A stretch of DNA of 64,000 nt. Source: Rossellomorea orangium. GTDB taxonomy: Bacteria; Bacillota; Bacilli; Bacillales; Bacillaceae_B. The stretch's first letter is position 1. Every line of letters starts with the position of its first letter. The notes under the pieces were generated by a model. It made no database searches. It was given only the letters and a program-made list of their open reading frames with translations, and was not told where the DNA came from. Below are positions 35,063 to 44,885 of the stretch, piece after piece. Made by a program: the position numbers and the translations under genes. The stretch spans positions 382,009 through 446,008 of the forward strand of contig NZ_JAHWGH010000018.1 of assembly GCF_019334305.1 (NCBI RefSeq), read 5' to 3'.

Positions 35063-38000
35063 TTATGCTTTATTCACTTCAATCAATAAATCTCCTGGAC
35101 TAATGGCATCACCATTCTGAACATAGATGTCCTTAACCACTCCTGCGAAAGGCGCTTGAACGGTCGTTTCCATTTTCATGGCTTCTGTGATCATGAGATG
35201 ATCTCCCTTTTCAACCGTTTCCCCTTTTTCTGCAATGACCCTTATGACGGTCCCTGGCATGGAAGCCCCGATATGGTTTTCATTTTTCATATCTGCCTTC
35301 ATTTTTGCAGCCACAGTAGACTTGATGCTTTCATCTTTGATGACAACTTCACGCGCCTGTCCATTCAATTCAAAGTAAACAATCCGCGTACCATCCGCCT
35401 GTGCCTGACCTATGGAAACCAGTTTCACAATGAGGGTTTTGCCCGTTTCGATTTCCACTTCTATTTCTTCACCGAGTCTCATTCCGAATAGGAATGTCGG
35501 AGTATCCAGAACGGAAATATCCCCGAATTGGTCCATAGTGTTTGCATATTCCATGAACACTTTAGGATATAAGGCATATCCCAGGGCGTCAAAGCTGGTT
35601 ACAGGGCGTTCAAGATCCTCGAAGAGCTTCTCTTTCAAGGCAGTGAAGTCTACATCATCCAACAGCTCTCCCGGACGTACGGTGAGGGGATTTCGTCCTT
35701 TCAGGATCACCTTCTGTAAATCTTTCGGGAAACCGCCATGCGGTTGTCCCAAATACCCTTCGAATAATTCCACAACAGAATCCGGGAAATCGATCTTCTC
35801 ACCTTTTTCGATTACATCCGCTTCGGATAAATCATTCTGAACCATGAATAAAGCCATGTCCCCCACGACTTTAGAGGAAGGTGTCACCTTGACGATATCG
35901 CCAAACATGTGATTCACCCTGGCGTACATTTCTTTTACCTCTTCCCAACGGTTACCGAGTCCAACGGCTTTAGCCTGCTGTTGAAGATTGCTGTATTGAC
36001 CGCCAGGCATTTCATGCTTGTATACCTCAGAATGAGGGGACATCATGCCACTTTCAAAGTCAGTATAATACTTACGTACGTCTTCCCAGTAGTGAGACAG
36101 GGTTTCCAGTGAATCAATGTTCACATCCGGTTCTCTTTCGGTTCCTTTTAATGCATAATACAGCGTACTGGCACTTGGCTGAGAGGTTAAACCAGACATA
36201 GTGCCGAGGGCCGTATCAACAATGTCTACACCCGCTTCTACTGCTCTTGCGTATGTGTAGATCCCATTACCACTGGTGTCATGAGTGTGCAGGTGAATTG
36301 GCAGGCTGATTGTGTCTTTTAATTCCGAAATCAACCGGTATGCTGACTGTGGCTTTAAGAGTCCCGCCATATCTTTAATGGCAAGGATATGGGCACCGCT
36401 TGCTTCTAATTCTTTTGCAAGATCTTTATAATAGTCAATACTATATTTTGTACGGGTCGGATCATCGATATCACCGGTATAGCAAATGGCTGCCTCGGCG
36501 ATTTTTCCGCTTTGCCTTACGGCGTCAATTGCCACTTCCATCCCTTTAACCCAGTTTAAGCTGTCAAAGATCCTGAAAACGTCAATACCTGCGAAAGCTG
36601 ATTTTTCAACGAATTCCCGGATTACATTATCAGGATAATTTTTATACCCTACGGCATTGGAGGCCCTCAGAAGCATCTGGAATAATACATTTGGAATTCG
36701 CTCTCTTAGAGTCAATAATCGATTCCATGGATCTTCCTTCAGGAACCGATAGGCTACATCGAAAGTCGCTCCGCCCCACATTTCATAAGAAAACATATCA
36801 GGCAGCAGTTGGGATGTAGGCTCCGCGATCTGTTTAAGGTCGTTAGTCCTCACCCGCGTAGCAAGTAATGATTGATGAGCATCCCGGAACGTTGTATCCG
36901 TCAGTAATACATTGTTCTGCTCTTTGACCCATTTCACAAGACCATCTGCACCGTGCTGGTCAAGGATTTGTTTTGTGCCGTGCTTAACATCCTGATTAAT
37001 GTCCAGGGCCGGGATTCGCGGCTTTGAAAAAACCGGCTTTTTCTTCTTCTCTACCCCCGGGAAACCATTTACGGTTACATTCCCGATATAAGACAGCATC
37101 TTCGTTCCCCTGTCCTTACGTTTAGGGAATATGAACAGTTCAGGAGTCGTGTCGATAAATGATGTGTCATATTGACCGGATATGAAATTTTCATGTTTCA
37201 CAACATTCTCGAGGAATGGGATATTCGTCTTGATCCCCCGGATCCTAAATTCTTGAAGGTTTCTGACCATTTTGGATGCAGCCTGTTCAAATGTCAGTGC
37301 CCATGTCGAAAGCTTGACAAGAAGGGAATCGTAATACGGCGTAATTACCGCTCCCTGGAACCCATTACCTGCGTCAAGACGGACTCCGAACCCTCCCCCT
37401 GACCGGTAAGCCATGATTTTTCCTGTATCTGGCATAAAGTTATTTAAAGGATCCTCCGTTGTAACGCGTGACTGAATGGCAAATCCATTCGTTCTGATAT
37501 CATCCTGAAGGGGAATGCCAAGTTTATCACTATGCAGAGAGTGACCTTCTGCTATCATCAGTTGTGATTGAACAATGTCTACTCCTGTTACCATTTCCGT
37601 AATGGTATGTTCCACTTGTACACGGGGATTAACTTCAATGAAGTAGAACTGATTATTAGCCACAAGGAACTCAACGGTACCGGCATTCACGTATTTCACA
37701 TTGTCCATCAGGCGGACTGCCGCTTCGCAGATATCCTCTCTCAGTTGATCACTTAAAGATACAGAAGGTGCAATTTCCACTACCTTCTGATGGCGCCTTT
37801 GAATGGAACAATCACGCTCGTATAAGTGAACGATATTACCATCCTGATCACCAAGGATCTGAACTTCAATATGTTTAGGATTTTCCACAAATTTCTCAAC
37901 GTAAATCTCATCATTTCCAAACGCCGCTTTGGCTTCTGATTTGGCTCGCTCATATGCTTCCTTTAAGCTTTCCAGATTGCGGACGATACGCATCCCACGT

Positions 38001-38503
38001 CCACCGCCGCCTAGGGAAGCTTTAATGATGATCGGGAAACCGTGTTCCTTCCCAAATGATATGACTTCCTCCAATGTCTCTACAGGTCCATCTGTACCTG
38101 GTATAACAGGTATATTAGCCATTTGTGCCTGATGGCGGGCCTTAACTTTGTCACCGAACATATTTAGATGCTCAGAATGAGGGCCAACGAAATTGATTCC
38201 TTCTTCTTCACAACGTCTGGCAAAATGTATATTCTCGGACAGGAAGCCATATCCGGGATGGATGGCATCGACACCCGCATTTTTTGCAATTCGAATGATT
38301 CCTTCTATGTCTAAATAAGCATCAATAGGCTTTTTCCCTTCGCCTACTAAGTATGCTTCATCAGCTTTGTAACGGTGATATGCCCCAGAGTCTTCCTTGC
38401 TGTATATCGCCACGGTTCGAATATTAAGTTCAGTACATGCCCTGAACACACGGATGGCAATTTCTCCGCGATTTGCTACCAGTACTTTTTTAATTTTCTT
38501 CAA
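35063..38503 (-). CDS. pyc: Pyruvate carboxylase
   Basis: 1146 residues, the full alpha-4 type enzyme. Domains in order: biotin carboxylase (1-455; KVLVANRGEIAIRVFRAC, the ATP-lid KASLGGGGRGMRIV, EVNPRVQVEHTITE), carboxyltransferase (about 530-830; TTFRDAHQSLLATRVRT and metal site LPIHLHTHDTSGNG), tetramerisation region, and a biotinyl domain with EAMKMETTV, Lys near 1110. It makes oxaloacetate from pyruvate. Start is TTG, 8 bases after AAGGAG. It lies between ftsW and ctaA as in B. subtilis pycA. Confidence 0.97.
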   Translation of the reverse strand: MKKIKKVLVANRGEIAIRVFRACTELNIRTVAIYSKEDSGAYHRYKADEAYLVGEGKKPIDAYLDIEGIIRIAKNAGVDAIHPGYGFLSENIHFARRCEEEGINFVGPHSEHLNMFGDKVKARHQAQMANIPVIPGTDGPVETLEEVISFGKEHGFPIIIKASLGGGGRGMRIVRNLESLKEAYERAKSEAKAAFGNDEIYVEKFVENPKHIEVQILGDQDGNIVHLYERDCSIQRRHQKVVEIAPSVSLSDQLREDICEAAVRLMDNVKYVNAGTVEFLVANNQFYFIEVNPRVQVEHTITEMVTGVDIVQSQLMIAEGHSLHSDKLGIPLQDDIRTNGFAIQSRVTTEDPLNNFMPDTGKIMAYRSGGGFGVRLDAGNGFQGAVITPYYDSLLVKLSTWALTFEQAASKMVRNLQEFRIRGIKTNIPFLENVVKHENFISGQYDTSFIDTTPELFIFPKRKDRGTKMLSYIGNVTVNGFPGVEKKKKPVFSKPRIPALDINQDVKHGTKQILDQHGADGLVKWVKEQNNVLLTDTTFRDAHQSLLATRVRTNDLKQIAEPTSQLLPDMFSYEMWGGATFDVAYRFLKEDPWNRLLTLRERIPNVLFQMLLRASNAVGYKNYPDNVIREFVEKSAFAGIDVFRIFDSLNWVKGMEVAIDAVRQSGKIAEAAICYTGDIDDPTRTKYSIDYYKDLAKELEASGAHILAIKDMAGLLKPQSAYRLISELKDTISLPIHLHTHDTSGNGIYTYARAVEAGVDIVDTALGTMSGLTSQPSASTLYYALKGTEREPDVNIDSLETLSHYWEDVRKYYTDFESGMMSPHSEVYKHEMPGGQYSNLQQQAKAVGLGNRWEEVKEMYARVNHMFGDIVKVTPSSKVVGDMALFMVQNDLSEADVIEKGEKIDFPDSVVELFEGYLGQPHGGFPKDLQKVILKGRNPLTVRPGELLDDVDFTALKEKLFEDLERPVTSFDALGYALYPKVFMEYANTMDQFGDISVLDTPTFLFGMRLGEEIEVEIETGKTLIVKLVSIGQAQADGTRIVYFELNGQAREVVIKDESIKSTVAAKMKADMKNENHIGASMPGTVIRVIAEKGETVEKGDHLMITEAMKMETTVQAPFAGVVKDIYVQNGDAISPGDLLIEVNKA

Positions 38504-38556
38504 TACTCTCTCTCCTTTTGGCTGTTCATGATTGAATTTTCCAATAATGCAGTCTA

Positions 38557-38612
38557 TTAAAAAAGGGCTGTCCCGAAAGATATTTAAAAAGTATCTTAGG
38601 GGGCAGACCCTA
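38557..38612 (-). terminator. Terminator between ftsW and pyc
   Basis: AGGGTCTGCCCCCTAAGATA (minus strand) pairs imperfectly with TATCTTTCGGGACAGCCCT around an A/T-rich loop and is followed by TTTTTT. The stem is about 18 bp with mismatches. Confidence 0.75.
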
Positions 38613-38645
38613 GACTTAGAGTGTTAGATACTCTATCAAAGTGAC

Positions 38646-39863
38646 CTACATTTTTACACCATATATTTTTTTGCTATTATCCATATTCTCCGAAGGATAG
38701 TCATTTTCCTTCTTTATTTTATATTTTTCTTCATATTTTACAAACATCGACACATTCACAAGGACACCCATCGACAAAGATAGCACCAATAGGGAAGAAC
38801 CTCCGTAACTGATGAACGGAAGTGGAACCCCTGTGATCGGGATCAATCCGGAAACCCCTCCCAGATTGATGAAAGCCTGGATTCCTATCATACAGGAGAT
38901 CCCGATGGCAAGCATCGTTCCAAAGGGGTCCTGACACTTCACACCGGTATAGATTCCCCGGAGCACAATATAGGAAAGTCCGAGGATGACAAAGCTTACC
39001 CCGAATACCCCGAGCTCTTCGGCAATGATGGCCATGATAAAATCTGTTTGGGGTTCGGGTAAATAACCCAGCTTTTGGACACTCTGCCCTAAACCAAGGC
39101 CTTTCACTCCGCCGGATCCGATGGCAAGGTATGAATTCACCAGATGGTACCCCTCGCCCTGGGCATATTTGAACGGAGACAGATAGGCTTCGATCCTGCT
39201 TAGCCTTTCTTTAGTGAAAATGAAGCCCCTTGCGAGGTAAATGACAGGAGACAATACGATCAAAAAACCGATTCCGAGGCCGGCAAGCTTAAAAAATGTC
39301 TTATAGCTTATTCCAGAACAGGAAATAACGATCGCTCCGATGGCGAATATGATTGCTGCCGTTCCGAAGTCAGGTTCTAAAAATACCAAAAAGCAAATAA
39401 AGCCCAAAAACAATAGAGGCGGTGCAAGTCCTTTATTAAAATCATCTATGTATGCCTGTTTCTTTGAGTATACGGAACCTAAATAAATAATAACGGCAAG
39501 CTTGGCAAATTCCGATGGCTGAATAGGCATGAAGCCTAAGTTGATCCAGCTCTTTGCATTGTTCACTTCATACCCGAAAACATGGACGGCAAGTAACAAT
39601 CCAATGATGATGACCATCAGACTCTTGATGATCTTACCGACCTGAAAGGCTTTGTACGGAAACCATGCTGCTACGGTAAAGGCAATGAAACCTATAATGA
39701 TATTGACCATCTGCCGCTTATAAAAATGATCGCTATCCCAGCCAAAACGTTCTACGGCCATGACCATACTGGCACTATAGATCATGACAAGGCCAAATAA
39801 ACATAAAAAAACATAGACAGCGATTAATGAGTAATCATAGGACTTTGCTATTTTTTTAATCAT
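38646..39863 (-). CDS. ftsW: Peptidoglycan glycosyltransferase FtsW (SEDS family)
   Basis: 405 residues, ten membrane segments. SEDS signatures: MPIQPSEFAKLAVIIYLG near residue 110, EPDFGTAAIIF near 163, PEPQTDFIMAIIAEELG near 270 and the C-terminal PFISYGGSSLLVLSLSMG. SEDS proteins polymerise lipid II glycan strands; FtsW acts at the septum with PBP2B, whose gene starts this window. The ftsW-pyc adjacency as in Bacillus favours FtsW over RodA or SpoVE, though sequence alone by eye does not exclude the latter. Confidence 0.88.
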   Translation of the reverse strand: MIKKIAKSYDYSLIAVYVFLCLFGLVMIYSASMVMAVERFGWDSDHFYKRQMVNIIIGFIAFTVAAWFPYKAFQVGKIIKSLMVIIIGLLLAVHVFGYEVNNAKSWINLGFMPIQPSEFAKLAVIIYLGSVYSKKQAYIDDFNKGLAPPLLFLGFICFLVFLEPDFGTAAIIFAIGAIVISCSGISYKTFFKLAGLGIGFLIVLSPVIYLARGFIFTKERLSRIEAYLSPFKYAQGEGYHLVNSYLAIGSGGVKGLGLGQSVQKLGYLPEPQTDFIMAIIAEELGVFGVSFVILGLSYIVLRGIYTGVKCQDPFGTMLAIGISCMIGIQAFINLGGVSGLIPITGVPLPFISYGGSSLLVLSLSMGVLVNVSMFVKYEEKYKIKKENDYPSENMDNSKKIYGVKM

Positions 39864-39925
39864 GACATTTCAATCCTTTTTTTCTTATATCTTTTTCTTC
39901 TTTCTGTGACATTGACCGTATTTAA

Positions 39926-39966
39926 CAAAAAAACTCAAACAACAGTTCTATGTATTGTTTGAGTTG
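39926..39966 (-). terminator. Intrinsic terminator of ylaN
   Basis: AACTCAAACAA pairs perfectly with TTGTTTGAGTT around a 12-base loop, with seven U on the minus strand. Confidence 0.9.
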
Positions 39967-39977
39967 TCATGACTATT

Positions 39978-40259
39978 TTACTTTTTTGTAGATGCTTCAT
40001 GAAGGGCAGAAAGTTGTCTTTCCAAAGAATCAATCAGTTCTTTTCCATCTTGATCATCCACTAGTCCCAGCCGGACGGCAAATTCTATTTCACGGGATAA
40101 TCCGAACATCTGGGTATCCAATACTTCCTCATAGAGAGGGCATTGGGGCATCGTTAAATTATCCATTTGAACTTTAATTAATTGTAAAATCTTTTCTGCG
40201 TCTGCCTTTAATAGCTCATAGGCTTTTTCTCGATGATTAATTGTCATTTCTGACGCCAC
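39978..40259 (-). CDS. ylaN: YlaN (UPF0358) iron-homeostasis protein
   Basis: 93 residues, all-helical, with the highly conserved block [19 protein letters not shown] followed by [18 protein letters not shown]. YlaN is essential in B. subtilis at low iron; recent work in B. subtilis and Staphylococcus describes binding to the Fur repressor and iron. The GTG at 40259 is used ([12 protein letters not shown], as in the family) with GGGGGG 6 bases upstream. Lies beside ftsW in the usual order. Confidence 0.93.
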   Translation of the reverse strand: MASEMTINHREKAYELLKADAEKILQLIKVQMDNLTMPQCPLYEEVLDTQMFGLSREIEFAVRLGLVDDQDGKELIDSLERQLSALHEASTKK

Positions 40260-40455
40260 AGTGATCCCCCCATTCCGAACAAATAACCTTCCTGTCTTAA
40301 AATTTTATCGTTAAACCCGAGAAATTGCAAGAAAAATAAGTGTTTTCCCCGGGATTCAATGACAAAATTTCGAACGATTATTTTAATGAAATCAATGGGC
40401 ACTATGCCATAAGGATGTGATTTTCAAGTAGGGTTCCTTATTCCCTAAACTGATG

Positions 40456-41379
40456 CTAAAAAATACTCCATGAATATTCATCACTGAGCATCTGTAGCAG
40501 TTTTAATCCTGCACTGCTATTACCGACATCATCCAATGCAGGTCCAAAAATTCCGATCCCGCACTTACCAGGTACCGATCCCATGATGCCGCCTGATACT
40601 CCACTTTTGGCAGGAATCCCTACTTTAATGGCGAACTCGCCGGAAGTATTATACATGCCGCATGTCACCATAAATGTTTTACACACTCTAGCCACATCAC
40701 GGGTAATCACTTCACGACCGCTTTCCGGATCAATTCCATCATTTGCAAAAACCGCACCCATTTTTGCAAGGTCAACACAGCTCATTTCGACGGCACATTG
40801 CTTTGTATAGAGAACGAGCAGATCTTCAACATTCCCTGTAATCACACCATGCTGCTTCATGAAGTAACAGAGCGATCTGTTAAGGTTGGCCGTCTGCAAT
40901 TCTGAGTAGGCCACGTCTTCATTATAAGAGACCGTTTCACCCGTCATATGATTGATGAATTCAATAAGTCGCTGCCACTTTTCCATTTCGGTGTTACCTT
41001 TAATCATGTTTGTCACAGCGAGTGCACCAGCATTGATCATTGGATTAAGTGGTTTTGATGGCTTATGGGTTTCCAGTTTCGCTATGGAATTGAACGGATC
41101 GCCCGTTGGCTCCATCCCAACTCTGGAAAATACATATTCTTCTCCATAATCCATTAATACAAGTGCAAGGGTAATGACTTTGGAAATGCTTTGAAGTGTG
41201 AATTTCTTTAAATGATCTCCTGCATAACAGGAATGATTATCCAAGGTGTAAATACTGATTGCCAGGTCATTGGGATTTTGATCCTTCAATGCCGGTATGT
41301 ACTCCGCTACCTTCCCTTCAGATGCAGCGGGTCTTGCTTTTTCTACCAATTCTTCCAACCATTCCTGAGTTTTTATCAT
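40456..41379 (-). CDS. glsA: Glutaminase A
   Basis: 307 residues of the serine-dependent beta-lactamase-fold glutaminases. FTLQSISKVITLALVL holds the catalytic Ser and Lys (S-x-x-K), MINAGALAV and the C-terminal PAKSGVSGGIMGSVPG complete the active site. It hydrolyses glutamine to glutamate and ammonia. ATG at 41379 gives the family start MIKTQEWLEELVE; AAGGAG lies 11 bases away, somewhat far. Orthologous position to B. subtilis ylaM, divergent from ylaL. Confidence 0.94.
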   Translation of the reverse strand: MIKTQEWLEELVEKARPAASEGKVAEYIPALKDQNPNDLAISIYTLDNHSCYAGDHLKKFTLQSISKVITLALVLMDYGEEYVFSRVGMEPTGDPFNSIAKLETHKPSKPLNPMINAGALAVTNMIKGNTEMEKWQRLIEFINHMTGETVSYNEDVAYSELQTANLNRSLCYFMKQHGVITGNVEDLLVLYTKQCAVEMSCVDLAKMGAVFANDGIDPESGREVITRDVARVCKTFMVTCGMYNTSGEFAIKVGIPAKSGVSGGIMGSVPGKCGIGIFGPALDDVGNSSAGLKLLQMLSDEYSWSIF

Positions 41380-41459
41380 TTGTCCAACATCTCCTTTTGT
41401 CCTACTTATAGTTTCCCTATTTCCGTGTATTGAAAACGCTGAAAATGCTTTCATCTAAT

Positions 41460-41488
41460 GTGACAAACCTTGTTAGAACATATATACT
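41460..41488 (+). promoter_or_regulatory. Sigma-A-type promoter of ylaL
   Basis: GTGACA, 17-base spacer, TATACT (41483-41488), about 30 bases before the GTG start of ylaL. Good spacing and five of six -10 matches. Confidence 0.7.
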
Positions 41489-41517
41489 GTTATTATCAGC
41501 GAGAGGAGGAATCTGAA

Positions 41518-42015
41518 GTGGAAAGCATCATACCGATAAAAGGGAAAGTGAAATATCCGATTACATTGGATTCGGGAGTTTGGATATTCGATGATCGAAA
41601 AGTGGATTTGACTACATATTTTGATGATACAGCAGAAAAAGTGGATGAATTAGAAGAATATACAAAAGCAGTTTCCAAGCATTGGTCAAGGGAGATTCAA
41701 GAAGGTGCAACCTATCCGCCTACTTTGAAGACCGAGAAGAAATATGAGAAGGAGAAGATTCTTAACGGAACGTTCGCCATTCCGTTATCTCCATTCCTTA
41801 AGAACGCGGAGCCCTATCCAGAGGCAGCTGCGATCGTGATAGAAACGGAAAACGGGGATCATACTCTGGATTTAATTCAGGCAGATCAGTTATTGATCGG
41901 ATTCTCAAAAGACGGTAAGCCACTAAGGGAAAACGGTCCTGTTCATATTTTTTATATGGATGGTTCGAATAGAGAGAATCCCATCACGGATGTCAGGGCA
42001 TTTCGCGTGGAATGA
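41518..42015 (+). CDS. ylaL: Conserved protein YlaL
   Basis: 165 residues. The start pattern IIPIKGKVKYPITLDSGVWI followed by FDDRKVDLTTYF matches YlaL of Bacillus. It is soluble and acidic; some databases label the family as peptidyl-prolyl isomerase, which I cannot support from motifs. GTG at 41518 with GAGGAGG 8 bases upstream is preferred to the longer frame from 41470, which overlaps the promoter. Convergent with ylaK. Confidence 0.85.
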   Translation: MESIIPIKGKVKYPITLDSGVWIFDDRKVDLTTYFDDTAEKVDELEEYTKAVSKHWSREIQEGATYPPTLKTEKKYEKEKILNGTFAIPLSPFLKNAEPYPEAAAIVIETENGDHTLDLIQADQLLIGFSKDGKPLRENGPVHIFYMDGSNRENPITDVRAFRVE

Positions 42016-42022
42016 CAAATGA

Positions 42023-42060
42023 GAAAAAACCGGTTCAGGAACACCCGAACCGGTTTTTTC
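42023..42060. terminator. Bidirectional terminator between ylaL and ylaK
   Basis: AAAAAACCGGTTC pairs perfectly with GAACCGGTTTTTT, with an extra GG/CC pair near the loop. Confidence 0.92.
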
Positions 42061-42093
42061 ATACCTTATAATTGTGTTTCAGATCCCTATTAT

Positions 42094-43422
42094 TTACAAT
42101 ATATCCGCAGCAAGTTGAGCTAAGCCCGATCTCTCACCCTTCATCAACTTCACATGGCCGGCTAACTTTTGATCTTTGAACCTTTCTACAACATACGTCA
42201 ATCCGTTATTATATTCATCCAGGTAAGGGTGATCTATTTGAGCCGGATCGCCCATTAAAACAATTTTACTCCGTTCCCCTACGCGGGTCAGAATCGTTTT
42301 CACCTCATGCTTCGTCAAGTTCTGTGCTTCATCAATGATAATATATTGATCCGGTATGCTTCTGCCTCGGATATAGGTCAATGCTTCAACCTCGATCGAT
42401 CCCATACCAGCAAGAATATCATCAAGCTCGCCTGGTTTCTTTGTATTGAACAAGTATTCGAGGTTGTCATAAATCGGCTGCATCCAAGGTCTTAATTTTT
42501 CTTGCTTTTCTCCTGGAAGGTAACCGATATCTTTCCCTACAGGAACGATTGGCCGCGCAACGAGTAATTTATTGAATTTATTGAAATCCTCGGTCTGCAG
42601 AAGACCGGCTGCAAGCGCCAAAAGCGTCTTACCTGTACCTGCCTTCCCTATCATGGTCACCAGGGATATATCATCTCTCAATAATAACTCGGTTGCCATT
42701 GTCTGCTGTACATTACGCGCTTTGATTCCCCACATATGTTCTTGATCATATACCAGCTTTTTCACTTTTAGTCCACTTGAATCCACCATTCCAAGAGCTG
42801 ATGCCGAGCTTCCAAGAGCATCTTTCATGATGAGGAACTGATGGGAATAAAATCGCTGTTTCGTTATATCAGTAAGGGTCAATTCCCCTTTATCATAAAA
42901 TTTATCAAGGAACTCTCTTTCCGTGTATAGTTCAACGAACCCCGTGTAAATATCATTCACTTCGACGACTCTGTCACTAAGGAAATCCTCCGCTTGTAAC
43001 CCGAGAGCATCTGCTTTAACCCGGACAAGGGTATCTTTACTGACGAGGATGACCAATTTCCCATCCTTCTTTGCCTCTTCCTCCAGTGAAAGGTTTTTAG
43101 CTACTGCTATAATCCGATTATCGTTTGTTTTCTCTACAAATATATCCTGGAGTTGCTGAAAGGAGCGGTGATTCAGTTCAATTCTTAATGAACCTCCTGT
43201 ATAAAGAGGGATTTTTTCATGGAGCTTTCCTTCTTGCCGTAAATTATCTATCAGCTTCGATACATGTCTTGCGTTTCTTCCGATTTCATCCATATAACGC
43301 TTTTTGGAGTCCACTTCTTCTAAAACGACTGCAGGTATAACCACCTCATTATCCTGGAAAGAAAAGATGGCTTGTGGATCTTGTAATAAGACATTGGTAT
43401 CTAATACATAAATTTTATTCAA
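42094..43422 (-). CDS. ylaK: PhoH-family PIN-domain ATPase YlaK
   Basis: 442 residues. The N-terminal PIN domain starts IYVLDTNVLLQDP and has acidic residues typical of a ribonuclease site (VVLEEVDSKKR, NDNRIIAVA). Residues about 240-440 are a PhoH ATPase with Walker A GKAGTGKTLLAL and Walker B YIIIDEAQNLT. PIN-PhoH fusions act as RNA helicase/ribonucleases in other bacteria. TTG at 43422 has AGGAGG 6-7 bases upstream and matches the family start; the frame from 43470 spans that site. Divergent from ylaJ. Confidence 0.9.
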   Translation of the reverse strand: MNKIYVLDTNVLLQDPQAIFSFQDNEVVIPAVVLEEVDSKKRYMDEIGRNARHVSKLIDNLRQEGKLHEKIPLYTGGSLRIELNHRSFQQLQDIFVEKTNDNRIIAVAKNLSLEEEAKKDGKLVILVSKDTLVRVKADALGLQAEDFLSDRVVEVNDIYTGFVELYTEREFLDKFYDKGELTLTDITKQRFYSHQFLIMKDALGSSASALGMVDSSGLKVKKLVYDQEHMWGIKARNVQQTMATELLLRDDISLVTMIGKAGTGKTLLALAAGLLQTEDFNKFNKLLVARPIVPVGKDIGYLPGEKQEKLRPWMQPIYDNLEYLFNTKKPGELDDILAGMGSIEVEALTYIRGRSIPDQYIIIDEAQNLTKHEVKTILTRVGERSKIVLMGDPAQIDHPYLDEYNNGLTYVVERFKDQKLAGHVKLMKGERSGLAQLAADIL

Positions 43423-43600
43423 ATCGATGCCTCCTGCTCCTGATTTCTTATTACTATTGTATGTAGCCAATGATGTTCCGGTTATTCCCAGCTACTCAAA
43501 TAGGACGGCCCGTTTCTTAAAATATATGAATAAACGTATAAAGATAGAAGAAAATTACACAATAAGAAAAGATATTGATTCTAAATCGGGAGGTATTCAC

Positions 43601-44203
43601 ATGTCTAAGCTCATCTCTCTTCTAATGGTAACCATCATCCTTGGAGCTTGCGCCAATAAAAATGAGGTCGGGTATAAAAATGATGCAAACAGCAAAAACA
43701 ATAAACCCATTACAGTTCAGGACAGTAATATTCAAAAGGTTGAACGAAAATCGGGTCAACAAATTTCCAAGCACCTGGTAGACTTGACGACCAGCGTACC
43801 GGATGTGAAGGATGCAACGGCTGTCGTGATCGGCAAGTATGCATTTGTAGGAATTGACATCGATTCCGATGTTGAACGTTCACAAGTCGGTTCAATCAAA
43901 TACTCTGTCGCAGAAGCACTCCAAAATGATCCTTACGGTGCTGAAGCCATGGTCATTGCTGACCCTGACCTTTATGCCCGCCTGAAAGAAATCAGTAAAG
44001 ACATTCAAAGAGGGGAGCCTGTTCAGGGCATCATGAATGAGTTATCCGATATATCTGGAAGATTGATGCCTGAAATCCCTAAATCATTAAAGCAAACAGA
44101 TCCTGAAAATGCCCCGAATGAACCAAAGAAAAAAATGAATAACGCGAAAGAAAAAGAACTTAGAAAGAAACAAGAAGATCAAACATACAATAAAATCGAT
44201 TAA
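43601..44203 (+). CDS. ylaJ: YhcN/YlaJ-family sporulation lipoprotein
   Basis: 200 residues. Signal peptide MSKLISLLMVTIILGAC with lipidated Cys at 17, followed by an Asn/Lys-rich linker and the YhcN/YlaJ domain (VPDVKDATAVVIGKYAFVGI). The C-terminal 40 residues are charged and disordered. The family localises to spore membranes or cortex and affects germination. The ATG at 43601 follows GGGAGG by 7-8 bases; a frame open from 43427 includes the divergent control region and is not coding there. Confidence 0.9.
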   Translation: MSKLISLLMVTIILGACANKNEVGYKNDANSKNNKPITVQDSNIQKVERKSGQQISKHLVDLTTSVPDVKDATAVVIGKYAFVGIDIDSDVERSQVGSIKYSVAEALQNDPYGAEAMVIADPDLYARLKEISKDIQRGEPVQGIMNELSDISGRLMPEIPKSLKQTDPENAPNEPKKKMNNAKEKELRKKQEDQTYNKID

Positions 44204-44225
44204 AAAAGCATGAAACTAAAAATAG

Positions 44226-44270
44226 AAAAAGCCATGAAAAAGCCTAGATATCTAAGCTTTCTTCATGGCT
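44226..44270 (-). terminator. Nested hairpin terminator overlapping the end of the flavin-binding-type gene
   Basis: On the minus strand GCCATGAAGAAAGC ... pairs back through a perfect AGATATCT centre and is followed by TTTTTC and TTTTTC tracts. The outer arms are GCCATGAA and TTCATGGC. It covers the last codons of the 44252-44707 gene. Confidence 0.7.
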
Positions 44271-44707
44271 TCTATTACTTGGCGGTCCAACCGGTCAGCG
44301 GCCGTTTTATCATATGTCTTCTCATAGGCAGGCTCGGTGGAGATTTTCGAACCATAAAACATGACATCCCTGACTTCATGAATGGCAAGTTGAATAAGGG
44401 CAAGCTTTAAAGGCACTCCTGAAAGGCTTTCCAGAGAAACGCCGGCTTTCCCGGCAATCGAATATGTTGATTCATTAGCGATTAAATTGACGACCACAAG
44501 CGGATTATCCTTTATGTTCTTCACGATTCTTGAACGTTGGTCGACAGCGAATAATAGCGTCTGTTCGTCTTTGGCAAGAATCCAAGAGATCGCACTGACA
44601 TTGGGTCCATTCGTTTCATAGTCAACCGTAGAGACTGTGACAAACCGCTCCGATTGCAGTTCTTCAAACAATGCAGGAATCAACCCCGGCTCGACTCTAT
44701 TAGCCAT
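44252..44707 (-). CDS. Pyridoxamine 5'-phosphate oxidase-fold protein
   Basis: 151 residues with the split-barrel flavin-binding fold: SERFVTVSTVDYETNGPNVS, then SRIVKNIKDNPLVVVNLI near residue 58. Such small proteins use FMN, F420 or heme in various redox roles; this one lacks the full set of residues of true PdxH and its substrate is unknown. It starts with ATG at 44707 behind a GGGGGG site. It lies between ylaJ and ylaI where B. subtilis has no counterpart that I recall. Confidence 0.75.
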   Translation of the reverse strand: MANRVEPGLIPALFEELQSERFVTVSTVDYETNGPNVSAISWILAKDEQTLLFAVDQRSRIVKNIKDNPLVVVNLIANESTYSIAGKAGVSLESLSGVPLKLALIQLAIHEVRDVMFYGSKISTEPAYEKTYDKTAADRLDRQVIEAMKKA

Positions 44708-44833
44708 AAAATCCCCCCTGAGACGTATTCTGAACGTTTTCGTTTCTAAAAGTGGTCATCCTGATTATACTATATCAAATGCCAAACTTAAAAGCATACG
44801 GGAAAGTTTAATAAAGCGTTTGACTATACTACA

Positions 44834-44842
44834 TGATATACT
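44834..44842 (+). promoter_or_regulatory. Extended -10 promoter of ylaI
   Basis: TGATATACT fits an extended -10 (TGnTATACT) about 45 bases before the ylaI ATG. TTGACT at 44820 is too close to be its -35. Confidence 0.45.
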
Positions 44843-44885
44843 AATGAGACTAGACTTATGATAAGAATAAATAGAGGTGTACGTG

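Noticed and set aside
38557..38645. ftsW-pyc gap as a riboswitch
   Set aside because: The structure is best explained as an imperfect terminator with a U6 tail after ftsW on the same strand.
40260..40455. Gap between glsA and ylaN as a site for an RNA or small gene
   Set aside because: Only a weak TAGGG/CCCTA pairing and no open frame with a ribosome binding site were seen.
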